From: Ceratotherium simum simum | Lineage: Eukaryota > Chordata > Mammalia > Perissodactyla > Rhinocerotidae | NCBI RefSeq assembly: GCF_000283155.1 | Contig: NW_004454229.1 | Coordinates: forward strand, 5,889,439 to 5,953,438 | Length of the DNA: 64,000 nt | Direction: 5' to 3' | Shown here: positions 32,721 to 43,390 of the stretch, in pieces | How the letters are laid out: the number at the start of each line of letters is the position of its first letter | Numbering within the stretch: the first letter of the stretch is position 1 | Position numbers and translations under genes: made by a program | The notes under the pieces: generated by a model | The model's database searches: none | What the model was told of the DNA's origin: nothing | What the model saw: only the letters and a program-made list of their open reading frames with translations

Positions 32721-32824
32721 CCCGAGGAGCCAGAGTGGCCTTCCCTGTTGACTTTGGCAGGAAGAGGAGGCTGAAGGCCTTCTTCCTTCTTCTGAGGGGC
32801 TGAAAAAAGAACCCCATTCACGCT

Positions 32825-32855
32825 GGGCCTGGGCCTGGGCCCGGGCCTGGGCCTA
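32825..32855 (+). repeat. (GGGCCT)n hexanucleotide array
   Basis: Five units of gggcct with one changed unit (gggccc) in tandem, 31 bp. It could form G-rich secondary structure on either strand. Confidence 0.85.
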
Positions 32856-33214
32856 GTGTCAGGCGTGAGGCCCTTCTCTCCCATGGCCCGGAGCAGCCTG
32901 GGCGCCTCGGCAGTTGGGACGGCTCGAGCCAGGCTCCCGCAGGCGCGGGTGGGCTGGGGGTCCCGTCTCGGTCTTGTCATCACTCTGCCGCTCGCTGCAG
33001 GAATTCTCGACGGGCACTTAGGCAGGCGGCAGGCAGGTGATGAATGAGGCGGAGCAGAGTGCACAGGCCCGAGCAGGGAAAGGCCTCTGTGGTTTATTTT
33101 TCTTTGGTTGGAGATGTTTTTGGGCTGGCTGGTGGATGAGCAGGTGGCCTGAGCGGGGGGTGGGTGAGGGGCAGGGGGCTGGTGACCCCAGGACCTGTAC
33201 CTGGTGACGTGTGC

Positions 33215-33305
33215 AATGTCAGCTAATCCTCACCACCTTCCTAGAGGAGGGTGTTTTAATGCCCATTTTACAGAGGGAGAAACTGAGGCTTGAGAAGGGC
33301 TCAGT
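33215..33305 (-). repeat. MIR fragment, antisense
   Basis: gcccattttacagagggaga and aactgaggcttgagaagggc are antisense MIR core. Confidence 0.75.
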
Positions 33306-33594
33306 TTTCTGGGTCCCCCTCTGTACCCCATGAGGCTGCCTCTTTGTGGCTCTCCACCCACTCACCCCCACAGCCGTCCCCTGCTCCGTGAACGGCACTT
33401 TTGCCCACCTGGCAGCTCCTCCCTGACGCCCCCCTCCCTGACCCAGCCAGAGTTCCCCGAGTCCTGCCATCTGACGTCACTAATGCCTTCTGGGTGTTCC
33501 TCACCCCACCCTCCGGCCCTGGCGCCGGCTGCCATCCTGCACCCACATTCGATGCTGCCCCTGGCAATCCAGCTCCACGCTGCAAGCTGGGCAC

Positions 33595-34082
33595 ATTCTC
33601 TTCCCCAAACTGGACCACATCACTGCTCAACACCCTTTGGATAGAGTCCTGTCACAGGCCTCGTGACCTGGCCCCGGCGACCTCTCTTCTGAGCTTGTCA
33701 CCTCACAAGATGGTTCACATCTCCCAGAACACGCCAAGCTCTCACCACACCTACCTTCACTCCTGCTGCTCCTTCCTCCCAACCTCTCCACTCAGCCAAC
33801 TCCTACTCAACCTTGGAGGCCCAGCTTAGCATCACCTCCTCCAGGAAGGCTTCCCTGACATCCTCCTCCACCACACTGGGTTCTTTAGGCTTCCACAGCT
33901 CCTTCTGCTTCCTTCTGTCAGAGCACTTGCCTGGTGCGGTCTATCCCTGCAGGTCTGTCTGTCCCCACCTCCTCACGGTGAGCTTCTCCAGGGCTGGGGT
34001 CATCAGTGGCCCTGGCAGTGTGCCCAGGGCCTGCCCACACCCGGGGCTCCATAACCGGACATTGAATGAATGAATGAGTGAC
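33595..34082 (+). repeat. L2 LINE 3' end
   Basis: tggaccacatcactgctcaa, cacaggcctcgtgacctggc, gaacacgccaagctctcacc, ccaggaaggcttccctgaca and the terminal tgaatgaatgaatgag form a nearly complete L2 3' end in plus orientation. It is the longest L2 copy in the window. Confidence 0.9.
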
Positions 34083-34744
34083 TGGGAGGAGGCGCCTAGT
34101 TAGGAGCCTGGACAACAAATTTGGTGATGAAGCCAGGCTGGCCCCAGGTGCAGGCTGGCGCAGGCCAAGGTTGCAGCCTCGGGGAGGAAGGGCAGGGGAG
34201 GAGGAAGGCACTGGGGCCAGGCCTTGGGGGACAAGTGTGATGAAGTCGCTGCTGGCGATAAGCAGAAGTGGCAGGGAAGGCAGGCGGTGGGGCTGTGAGG
34301 CCGCCCTCTGCTCACTTGCAAGGAGAACAGATTTCAGCAGCATTAGGGGCCAGCACTTAGCACACTGACTGTCCAGCCAGCCAATGAAGTGGTCACGATG
34401 AGAACCACACCGAATGCAGGAAGAGGCCGCCCTCCCTGCCGTGACCCTGGAGGCAGGGCTCCTGGACAGCCCTGGCTCCAGGCGAGGGCCACAGCTGCGG
34501 TGGCCAGAAATGGAGGCGAGGCCCAGGCCAGCATCTCTGGAGTGGGCAGAGGGCGTTCTGCTCACCAGACACACGTGCGAACCAAGGAGAAGCCAGAGGG
34601 AGGCTCCCGAAGGGGCCTGGGTGTGGCAGCCCAGAATGCAGGGGTCAGGTGGGGGCACCGCATCTCCCGCGGCCGCCCCCCCAGGGAGGAGAGGGTGCAC
34701 GAAGTGGGCGTCAAGAAACCTGGGTGCCAACACATCTACTTGGT

Positions 34745-34860
34745 AGGGTTACTCTGAGCCACCAACAAAATCGTCACAGAGAGTATTTAGTGCAGGGTGC
34801 AGTACACAGTAAGTGCTGCATAAGTGTTGACTATTTTCATTATCGGTAACAACTGTTTAG
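34745..34860 (+). repeat. MIR tail fragment
   Basis: gggtgcagtacacagtaagt, gctgcataagtgttgactat and tttcattatcggtaacaact match the 3' tail of MIR, ending close to the donor side of the exon at 34942. Confidence 0.7.
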
Positions 34861-34941
34861 TGTGCGGGACGCCTGCCCTCACCTGTCTCCCATGCGGGTG
34901 CCCACGTGCCGCCCCCGGAGGAGGACCGCTGCTGTACGTAC

Positions 34942-35098
34942 CGATCCCTGGTGTTCTCGGCCGTGGGCAGAGGGGACAGGTGGTGGTGGGAACTGGTGGT
35001 GGCGTCCAGTGGGTGGTGCCTGGAAGGAACATCATGCGTCGGGGGCAGGAGGCCTGATGCAAGCCCATTATGGGAGGTGACGGAGCCAGGATACATGC
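34942..35098 (-). CDS. GLIS1: GLIS1 exon: Ser/His-rich segment
   Basis: This exon of 157 nt completes a split glycine codon at its start and leaves two bases (CG) at its end. It encodes MYPGSVTSHNGLASGLLPP, THDVPSRHHPLDATTSSHHH and LSPLPTAENTRD. The histidine/serine-rich stretch with DVPSRHHPLDATTSSHHH is characteristic of GLIS1. The acceptor is ...ccctgtag and the donor is GTACGT. The last codon is completed by G from the next exon to give Arg (CG|G), where I recall Gly in the human protein. The flanking intron to the 5' side holds the compound GT/GA microsatellite near 35.3-35.5 kb. Confidence 0.95.
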
Positions 35099-35308
35099 CT
35101 ACAGGGAAGCAAACAAACACACTGGGCTTCGGCCACTCACTAGGGATGGCTGTGGGCAGCCCAGGGGCTGTGAGCCTGCTCATGGAGAGACAGAGACAAC
35201 AAGCTCGTATTAATAGAAGGTTAGGGGCCCCAACAAGGGAGATGTTGGCCCCACTCTGTCTGGCCATGGCCTGCCCTGACTGTCAGAGGCATGGGGTGGT
35301 CGGTCGGG

Positions 35309-35309
35309 C

Positions 35310-35342
<33 letters not shown>

Positions 35343-35348
35343 GCGTGC

Positions 35349-35384
<36 letters not shown>

Positions 35385-35385
35385 C

Positions 35386-35417
<32 letters not shown>

Positions 35418-35494
35418 AGAGAGAGGGAGAGAGGGAGAGAGAGAGGGAGAGGGAGGGAGAGAGAGGGAGAGAGGGAGAGAGAGAGGGAGAGAGA
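35309..35494 (+). repeat. Compound (GT)n / (GA)n microsatellite
   Basis: A gt array with cgtgcgtgcgtg interruptions (35311-35382) is followed by a ga/ggga array (35384-35494). Within the latter, 35401-35440 and 35441-35480 are identical 40-mers, so the purine half also has a 40-bp higher-order period. It lies 210 bp into the intron from the exon start at 35098 (upstream in gene sense). Confidence 0.95.
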
Positions 35495-37944
35495 GCAGAG
35501 CCTTGAGGTCCACTGTGAGGCGTTCCGAAGAGAGGATGACTGCACTAGCTGGATGGTAGGCTGGCCTGGGAGACCACTGAGAACGGATGCCACAGATGGT
35601 CGTACAGGCTGTACACTGCACAAGGCTCCCCACTGAGGAGAGGAGTCAACCATGCTCTAGTCTCGGATTCTAAATCTCTAGAAGACACTTGCAGGGTGAT
35701 ACCACCTTTTATAATCTTTTACTCTCAAGGGTCTTACGCTTGTTAAGAGGACAGGTGGGGTAACGAATCAAATGGGGGACACTACGTCAGAGTCAGATGT
35801 TGCCCCAGGGGCCCAATGAGGGTCTGAGAGCAGTTACTGAGGCCAGTGCTTCCCAAATGCCTTCACCAAGGAACCCCAATTAGAGGAGAGAATGAACCCC
35901 TACACTGGGACTGGAGCCTGAAAGGGACACAGCAAGGGTGGCAAGTTTTTGACATTCCCTATTCTACCTGAAAAAACAGGGCCAATTTTGTACCCCTCTT
36001 TAATCCGGCCATGTTTATGTGAATTTTAATAGAAATTGACATCATTTTCCCAGAAATCAGTTCATCAAGTTGATGCCGTGGGAGGACTCTGGCCCTGGGG
36101 GCCATGCCCAGAGCTGCACTGCTGCAGTGTCCACTCTGATTGGTCAGAGCTCACCCTGGGCCAGCTGTTACATTAGGAAAATCACTCTGGTCATCATGGA
36201 TCCAGACCCAGTGCTGTGTATCACCTCATGAGAACCATCTGAGAACACAACATGCTCTTTTCAAGGATGGGATAAAGGAGGAACTTCTACTTTCTCAGGT
36301 AGTTGGGGTTCCAAGGCTAGCCTATCCCAGGCTGGCCCCTCTGGCCCAGGCCTGCACTTCAGGGAGCTATGATAAGGAACTGAGCAGGGCTGTGGCAGGG
36401 ATAGCAAGCTCAATGACTTAGGTGGCACAGCAGGGAGCAAAATAAGTGAAACCACAGGGGTTAACAACAGGGAGCAGTGGGGACTGTGGCAAAGCGGAGA
36501 GAATGTGCCCCTTAAAGGCCTTACATTGAAACTCTTAAAAAACAGAAAAAACAAAATACTGTTCCTATGAGACCAAACAGTTTGCAACCCCTGGTCTGGA
36601 GTTAGAGCAGCAGACATCCTATGGATGGGTTACATTAAGTGAAATTCTACTCTTACAATAAATGCATATCATTAACAACAGTCACTGTTAATTAAGAATG
36701 TACTTGTGTCAAGCTCTTTCTCTACACTATCTAGTTAACTGTCTCAACAACTGTCAATAAGGGAGATAATACGATCCGATCCTATTTTAAGATAAAGAAA
36801 CTAAGTCTTAAGAACTTCAATGATTCGTCAAAAGTCACGAAGTGGGCAGCTAATCAGGTCTTTCTCTGGAGTGATACCAAGAGGAAGTCCACTTAAAGCC
36901 AGGCCCAGGAAAGAGCCTGGGGCTGCAGCTCAGGCTGTGGCCTGGAGGACCGGCTAGGGGCCTCTTGGGGGGGGCTTCCCTGTGGCTGGCTGTGAGACCC
37001 CAGTCCTCACCCCTCCCTGTCTCGGAGACCTCTGCTCCCAGGGCAGCCCCGCCTGTTCACCCGTCCACAGTCTCCCTTAGCCACACATCCCTCCCCGCCG
37101 GGTCAGGAAGGCACCTGGAGGGGTTCTGTGGATGGAGCCCGGCTCGGAGCTGCTCACGCCTGCTCCACTCACCACTCTCCCTAGCACCTCCCCACCTGCC
37201 ATCTTGAACCACTTTGGGGGCCTGACAGCTAGGAAGGCCTAGAATCCTGATAAATCCTGCCCCCTCTTCCTCAGCCATGCTGACCTCATGCTTCTCCCGT
37301 CCTCACTGCCCGCCACGTTACCCTGGCTTGGCTACAGGGGCCGGCCTGTCAGATCAGCTCCCAAGGGCCTCCTATGACGAGAGACGAGCTCTTGGGAACT
37401 TCCTACAGTCAGACGATAAAAATTCAGCGTGATCCTCACCAGCTCCTCCCTCGCACCCACCCTCTCTTCTGGACTGTTCTATCCTGACACTCCTTGAATC
37501 TCTCCCCTTTACCCTGCCTTCGCCCTGCCCTGGTCCAGGTCCCTTCCTGTAGAGCCCCCGAGGATGAATACACGGTGGGCGACGGGGGGCATGAACTAGG
37601 CATGTTGAACGTGTGAGCAGACACCGGATGGGATGAGGGAACGCCCGGACCGTGAGGGGCAGCGGGAGTGGGGACGCCGCGGGGCCTGCTGGCCTGTCCC
37701 CTGACGCACCGCTTCAGGCTGTAAATCAGCGTCATCAATCAGCCGTGAGCACTTACCCTCCGGCCCCAACATCTGTTCCACCTGCCGTGTGCCCCGCAGA
37801 AGAACCCGGGGGACCCAGGACCCCTGGATTTGCGTGGCGGGCCCTTCCCTCCCCGCTGTGCTGGGAGCAGCCAGAGGACAGGAGCCAGCACAGGCCCGGC
37901 ACACAGTAGGTGCTCAGTATGGCGCAGGCGTCATGAGCAGCAGG

Positions 37945-38260
37945 GAGGTGGCTATTTGGTTAAGGGCATGGCCTGCAGCCAGGTGGCCTGGGTCGGATCC
38001 AGCCTCTGCCGTTTACTGGCTGTGAGACGTCGGATCCAGCCTCTGCCGTTTACTGGCTGTGAGACGTCGGATCCAGCCTCTGCCGTTTACTGGCTGTGAG
38101 ACCTCGGGGAAATTTACTGCAGCTCTCCAGGCCTCAGTCTCCTCGCCCGGAAAGGAGGAGCTTAGCAGCTGGTACTTGATTTGGCTGTTGTGAGGGTTAC
38201 GTCGCTAACGCAGCTACCTACAGTCCCTGGAGAGGCTCCCGGCACCTACTCAACACGTGC
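37945..38260 (+). repeat. MIR SINE expanded by a tandem triplication
   Basis: The 5' part (ggttaagggcatggcctgca), the core (tctgccgtttactggctgtg, ctccaggcctcagtctcctc) and the tail (ttgtgagggttacgtcgcta) are MIR in plus orientation. The internal section is present three times (37994-38104). Confidence 0.85.
37994..38104 (+). repeat. 37-bp tandem repeat, three copies
   Basis: Units 37994-38030, 38031-38067 and 38068-38104 each begin cggatccagcctctgccg. The first two are identical and the third differs by a single base near its end (acct for acgt). The unit is part of the MIR core, so it arose by local duplication inside a SINE relic. Confidence 0.97.
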
Positions 38261-40009
38261 TGGCTGCTGCACCATCATGAGATGGGGGAGGAAACGCTCT
38301 TCTCACTCGCCATGAACGACAATAACAACGATTACATAAAATCATCGGTCACGCAGGGTTTATGTCAGCGATCACGTCCACCACCGCCCTGGTTCTCACA
38401 GCAGGAAGATACCGCTCACTCACGGTCACGGAGCAGGCCTGGCGGGCGTGGTATTCGTGCCCCGATCCGTGCTGCTGCCTCAGTGACGGGGTTTCTCGTC
38501 TGGAGCATGGGCTCAACAGCCCCGCCATGGGGTGGCTGAGGACCAAGTGAGATGATGTTTCTGAAGCGATCAGTCCAAGCAGGTGCTCCACAGGTGGTGC
38601 TGCCGCCCCGGACCCTCTCCCGGGGTAAGCCCTGGGCCGGGATCTGGGAGAACGGGCTTCCAACCGGGGTCCGCAGCTGACTTCTCTGGATGATCTGGGG
38701 TAAGTCCTTCTCCCGCCCAGGCCTGAGTCCTCCCAGGATAAAAACGACGGGGCTGCAGGACCTCTGCCCCAGGCGGCCATCGCTAATCAGCCACAGCCCC
38801 CTTTCCTGCTGCGTCAGGGAGCCTCAGAAGCCTTCTCAACACAGAGCTCCAAGGGGTCATTACCAGCCATGGGAGCCGGCACTTGAGATGCAAATCTTCA
38901 CCGCTGTACTGGGTCATCCCTATGGTCTCTTCTCCCCCTGCTGTTTTAGCAATGCTGACCCTGTGAGAAGCAGCCCATGGCAGGGGCCCCCTGGCTGGAG
39001 GAGAAGGGTGTGGTCCCCCCTCCACGGCCCCTTCTTCCTGGGGGTCCTCACAGACTCCTGTGGAGGGGGACCCACGGGAAAGGGTGAAAACCTTCTCTTC
39101 CCCAGGCTGTTTGGTAAAGGCTTTGACAGAGTTTTAAATCTGCTGCTACTTCAAAGCTGAGGGGAAAGAATAAAAATTTAGAAAATAAAAAATGTAAAAA
39201 ATGGTTGGAGTAATTTAAGAAATCCCAGAGGGTGGGAAGAGCTTTCGGCTCTGACACCGTGGCTTCTTCAGGGGAGGAGAGAGAGCACGAGCACCGTCCA
39301 CTGGAGTCCACAGGTCACGCCACCTTCTCCGGGCAGCCAGGAACGTCTGCCAGGCCGAGACCTGCCCAGTGGCCTGCAGCTGCGTGAGGGACAGACAGTC
39401 TGCCTTGGCTGGACCAGGGGCTCTGAGTGTCCAGCTGGATGGGCCGCAGGGTCCCAGGGGGTTGAGGGGACCCCTCTGTGGGTCCCACAGTTTAGTGATG
39501 AGCTGGAAGCGATTATGGCCAAGCTGCCCACCCCCTCAGAGCCTCAGCTTGCTCTTCTGAAGCAGGAGTCCTGGTGGGGCATCCTGGTGGCGAGTCCACG
39601 GGACTTCAAGTCGAGGCCCAGGCCTGAACCCTGAGGCGGGTCCCGGCGGAAGTGCAGGCGCTGCCTTGGTGAAGGCGAGCGGAGAGGAGGCCGGCAGGGA
39701 GGGACAGCGGCTCAGAAGCAAGACGGAGCAGAGGCTGTTCCGGGCACTGCCTCATTACCAAGCCCGGGGCAGGAGGCCACCAGGAGGGCCCAGGTCCTGC
39801 TGAGAGCAGCCTGGGCTTCATCCCACGGGCGATGGCGACCCACAAGAGAGTGAAGGGACATCTGCCTAGTTACATAAGCTGCAGAGGCGATGGAGCCCAG
39901 GGGAGCGGGTGCCCCCCTGCAAGTCGTGCCCACGTGGCCCTGGCGGCCCACATGCATCGCTGTCTTCCTGTAGGGCTGTGCGCCTGGCCCTGCCTCCCCG
40001 CGTGCATAC

Positions 40010-40142
40010 CTGGGAGCAGCTCCTGGCCCAGGGCGTGGCCAGCCTTCCCGTCACTGGCAGCCAGCTGTGTGGACGCATGGAGCTGCTGCAGGGCCAGACA
40101 CTCCGTCAGGACATCGGCCTCAGTATCAGGGACCGTGTGCAG
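40010..40142 (-). CDS. GLIS1: GLIS1 exon: linker after zinc fingers
   Basis: This exon of 133 nt starts in phase 0 and ends one base into a glycine codon. It encodes LHTVPDTEADVLTECLALQ followed by QLHASTQLAASDGKAGHALG and QELLP. The segment links the zinc-finger domain to the proline-rich C-terminal half and has no catalytic motif. The acceptor is ...ttcccag and the donor GTATGC. A few residues differ from the human protein as I recall it (TVP, ALQQLHAS, KAGHA), which is ordinary divergence for this less constrained linker. Confidence 0.94.
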
Positions 40143-40244
40143 CTGGGAAGCAAGCAGAGGGAGAGAGGGTGTTAGTGACAGACCATGTGCCCACTGGCAA
40201 CCCTCCCTTTAGGAGACAGCACAGGAAGGACAGTGCCCCAGGGC

Positions 40245-40320
40245 AAGACCCTTCATCTCACTGCGCCTCAGTTTCCTCATCTGTAAAATGGGGCTAATTA
40301 TGTACATTGTGAAGATTGTG
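40245..40320 (+). repeat. MIR fragment
   Basis: ctgcgcctcagtttcctcat and ctgtaaaatggggctaatta are a near-consensus MIR core in plus orientation. Confidence 0.85.
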
Positions 40321-41334
40321 TTAGTTCAGGTCTGAGCAAGAAGATGCTAAGAGGAGACTGAACCTGCACGGATCTTAATAGGGGCAGTGCCTGTGTGGGA
40401 GAAATTAGGGAAGGAGCCGTCAGACCGAGTTCAAAGTCTGATTCTGAGGGAAGGAGGGAGCGGGGAGGCTGGTGGAAGCTTCCTAGACTGGGAGTCCAGG
40501 GAGGCTGGGAGTCTTCAGGGAGCCAGAGTCTGCTGGATGTCAGTGGGGTCCTACGTCTCCTCGGAAGGGGTCTGCCTCAGTGTCCTCGTGGGGCCTCCTG
40601 TGCTCAGTCACTGGCTGGGTGCAGCCTGTGGGAGGCATGGCCTCAGCACAGAGGTTGAGATGGTGGTCAGAGGGCAGCAGCTGTGGCCTCCCGTGGGGCT
40701 GGAGGTGTGTGAGGCACATCCTCGTGGATGCCACAGAGAGGAACTGAGGCGCTGGGAGTAAGCGTCTTTCCCTTCTCCCCCCACCTCCCCATCTCTCTTC
40801 CTTCCCGGCACAAGGTGCAGTGGAGACAGGCCAGGCCTAAGAAGGAAGACTTGGGTTCAAATGTCACTCCACCTCTTCTTACTCCCTCTGTGTGTGACGA
40901 CGTGTGACACTCAACAACTCACTCACCTCTCTGGCCTCCCCTCCCCCGCCTCACCCCAGGCTGCTGTGAGGAGTAGCGACGTGAGGGGTATGAACACGCT
41001 CGCGTGGTGTGACGTGTGGTACGAGGGGCTGTGGCTCCACAGGGGCACGCCTCAGTGGGCCCGCTGGATGGAGGGGCCTGAAGTCATTGGCTGAGAGCAA
41101 GCCCGGGCTGGATAAGCACAGCCACTCAACATAGCTTTGGCCAGCAACCCTCGGCTGTCCCCAAGACAGACTTGAGCTCGACGCCTCAGAAGGCCTTCCC
41201 CTCTGCAGATGGGGCTAGGGAGGGGCTGGTTGGGGCCTTGGGGCGTCAGGCCGTGAGGGGGGATGCACCTGGCTGGGAAGAGCCCCTTCTCTTGGGGAAA
41301 TCCCAAAGCTTGACTACCGAGCCCTGAAGGTTGA

Positions 41335-41425
41335 CTTGTTCAAACCCTCATTTTAACTGGACCAAACAGACCCAGAGAAGGCAAGATACCTGTCCCATGT
41401 CACATAACAGCTGAGAGTCAGCCCC
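41335..41425 (-). repeat. MIR-like fragment, antisense
   Basis: ccctcattttaactggacca, gacccagagaaggcaagata and cctgtcccatgtcacataac are antisense MIR core with substitutions. Confidence 0.6.
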
Positions 41426-41509
41426 GAGGGTCTTTCCATACTGCCAGGCCAGAAGGGCCAGCACCCAGGCTCGGGGAAGGCATGCCCAGCCTCCCGATGG
41501 GCTCTCGGT

Positions 41510-41765
41510 TCCCTGACCCAGCAGCTGTTTTCCATGTAAATTAAGCTTCTGGCAAAAGAGGACCAGGGCATGTCCTTGCAGACCGCAATGTCGATCGGAT
41601 TAGGAGCAGCAGGAGAGGAGAATTAGGGAAGAAAAGCATTTCTAATTCGCTCTGAAACGCAGCAGTGCTGCCAAGGAGCTGTCATAATACAAGGGTCGCT
41701 TTACCCAGAAAGATACATCATCCCCAATGGCTCTTAGTGGATGCTTATTGTTGGGAAGTTTGCGG
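41510..41765. promoter_or_regulatory. Candidate conserved non-coding block
   Basis: Lower-GC, non-repetitive stretch with homeodomain-like cores (tgtaaattaagcttc at 41534-41548, ggagaattaggg at 41616-41627, ttctaattcgctc at 41640-41652). It has CpG at atgtcgatcgg. No coding potential. Function inferred. Confidence 0.35.
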
Positions 41766-41924
41766 ATCTGAGGCCCTGGGTCCCTGGGGCTCAGCGCGAG
41801 CCAAGCACAGGGCCTGGGAAAACCAGGGCAGGATTCTGGTCCGCGGGCACCAGTCCGCTCGGGACAGAAGCCTCCCTGGCGTGCAGCCTGGGCCATTCCC
41901 TGCCTCTGCTCAGGCCCCTCAACC

Positions 41925-42135
41925 TGAGAGCAGTGGAGAGAGCTCAGGCCCTGGAGACAGACAGGTCTGTGACGGGACCTTGGCTCTGTCCCTCCGCCGC
42001 TGCACAAATCTGGGCAGATCTGCTAATGCTCTGAGTCTCAGTTTCCACATCTCTAAAATGGGAAAAAACAGTGCCGGTTTCCTATGGTGACAGGGAGACT
42101 AAACGAGATCCAGTCTGTGCAGCACCAGCTCAGCC
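41925..42135 (+). repeat. MIR SINE
   Basis: gctcaggccctggagacaga, gctgcacaaatctgggcaga, gagtctcagtttccacatct and aaatgggaaaaaacagtgcc run in MIR order, plus orientation. Confidence 0.85.
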
Positions 42136-42379
42136 TGGGTGAAGGCTCGCCTCTCCCCTCTCAGGGGCAACATGGTGGGGAGGGGTGCTTTCACCAGGAG
42201 CTCTTGAGCATGCTGTGACCATGTCCCTTCTCTGTCCTCCTGCTGCCTGCAGGGTGCAGACTCAAGTCTGAGCCTGACTGTCCCCTCCCCATTGTCCTTC
42301 CCCCTGAGGCCTGCTTGCTTCCAGCACCTTATCTCTGTGTACCCGCATCCCAGGGACTAAAGCATCTGATTGCTCTAGC

Positions 42380-42475
42380 CGCTAGGCCTTTCTCTGCTTT
42401 ATGCACGGCTGTATCCACAGTTCTTAGAACAGTACTTGGAAAACAGTAGGTGCTCCCTAATCCTGCTGAAAAATT
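42380..42475 (+). repeat. L2/MIR-like tail
   Basis: gctgtatccacagttcttag, aacagtacttggaaaacagt and aggtgctccctaatcctgct match the common tail shared by old L2/MIR copies. Confidence 0.6.
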
Positions 42476-42620
42476 AATGGGGTCTTCTTCATCTGTCCTC
42501 CTCTGTCATGCTGATGTCCCCAGATTGGCCCCTGGTGTTTCTCTTCACTCCCACACCCTCCCTGGCACTAAAGTGCCCCCAGTGGTCCTCTGGAGACGTG
42601 GGTTAAACCCAACTGGGTGG

Positions 42621-42844
42621 GGGCCGGCTCCGTGGCTTAGCGGTTAAGTGCGCGCGCTCTGATGCTGGCGGCCCGGGTTCGGATCCCGGGCGCGCCCCGA
42701 GGCACCACTTCTCCGTCCAACGCGAGACCGAGTCCCACGTACAGCAACTAGAAGGCTGTGAACCTATGACATACAACTATCTACCGGGGCTTTGGGGGGA
42801 AAAAAATGAATAAATAAAATCTTTAAAAAAAAAAAAAAAAAAAA
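42621..42844 (+). mobile_element. ERE SINE, young, with target duplication
   Basis: A full-length perissodactyl ERE SINE in plus orientation, antisense to GLIS1. It shows the pol III A box (tggcttagcgg, 42633-42643) and B box (ggttcggatcc, 42676-42686), the body ending gggctttggggggaaaaaaa, and a long A tail (about 42825-42847). A perfect 16-bp duplication, aaacccaactgggtgg, flanks it at 42605-42620 and 42845-42860. The uninterrupted A tail and perfect duplication indicate a recent insertion. Confidence 0.95.
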
Positions 42845-43179
42845 AAACCCAACTGGGTGGGCTCTGCCCCAAGTCGCAGCCCCGTCCCTCCTGCTGCGCT
42901 GGGTCCCTCGTGGCTCACACACTCCTTGTCCAAAACAGAACTCACTGCTTTCTTCTGCAAATCTGTTTCTTTCTTAGATTCTCTGTTCGGGTGAAAGGGA
43001 CCACCATCAATCCTGCCCCCAAAGTCTGACCCTGATGCTCCTTCCGGCCAAGGCCACAGGACTAGCAGCGGCGATGCTGGCAGGCCGGCTCCAGAGCACA
43101 CACCACTGCGCCTACTGCCCCCAGCGTCATTTCTTCCATGGACCCTCCTGTTCCCACCCTGACAGACTAAGGCCCCTTC

Positions 43180-43390
43180 TCTGTGCCCCTGACTATTCTT
43201 TACATACCTCTATTGCAGTCTTTACTATATTATAACAAATTATCTCTTTATGTCTGTCTTACACTTGCCAGGTCCCCACTGAAGGCGGACCATGGTTTTC
43301 GTTTTTTGCCTCCTCGGTGCCTACAGAGAGCCTGACATCAGATGTTTACTAAACGAGCTGTGGCAAGAGGGCAGATGGATAAGAGAGGAG
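43180..43390 (+). repeat. L2-like fragment
   Basis: gactattctttacatacctc, tgtctgtcttacacttgcca and gtccccactgaaggcggacc resemble an L2 3' region, with a tail motif ttactaaacgagctg. Moderate support. Confidence 0.5.

Larger units (their letters stand above)
30153..34941 (-). other. GLIS1 intron (4789 bp)
   Basis: Contains MIR (30415-30545 plus; 33215-33300 minus), an AT-rich conserved-looking block (32190-32720), a GGGCCT hexanucleotide array (32825-32855), and an L2 3' end (33595-34082 plus). No further GLIS1 exon is visible. Confidence 0.75.
37610..38650. other. Intronic CpG-rich patch
   Basis: CpG is unusually frequent for intronic DNA. I count about 27 CpG in 38140-38560 by eye, close to that expected from base composition. 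Part of the sequence is MIR-derived. No start site, splice site or gene is recognised. It could be an unmethylated orphan CpG island, possibly an alternative promoter or enhancer; this is inference. Confidence 0.5.
35099..40009 (-). other. GLIS1 intron (4911 bp)
   Basis: Contains the compound microsatellite (35309-35494), a low-GC unique stretch (35640-36860), a CpG-rich patch (37610-38650) with a 37-bp triplication in MIR sequence, and a short AT-rich run at 39160-39215. 38680-38735 has MIR core motifs (gaacgggcttccaaccgggg). No exon is supported. Confidence 0.75.

Noticed and set aside
35210..35653. Frames encoding long Ser/Leu, His/Thr or Val/Cys runs
   Set aside because: They are translations of the GT/GA microsatellite.
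42621..42700. Functional tRNA gene
   Set aside because: A and B boxes are present, but no cloverleaf can be completed and the body and A tail show it is an ERE SINE.
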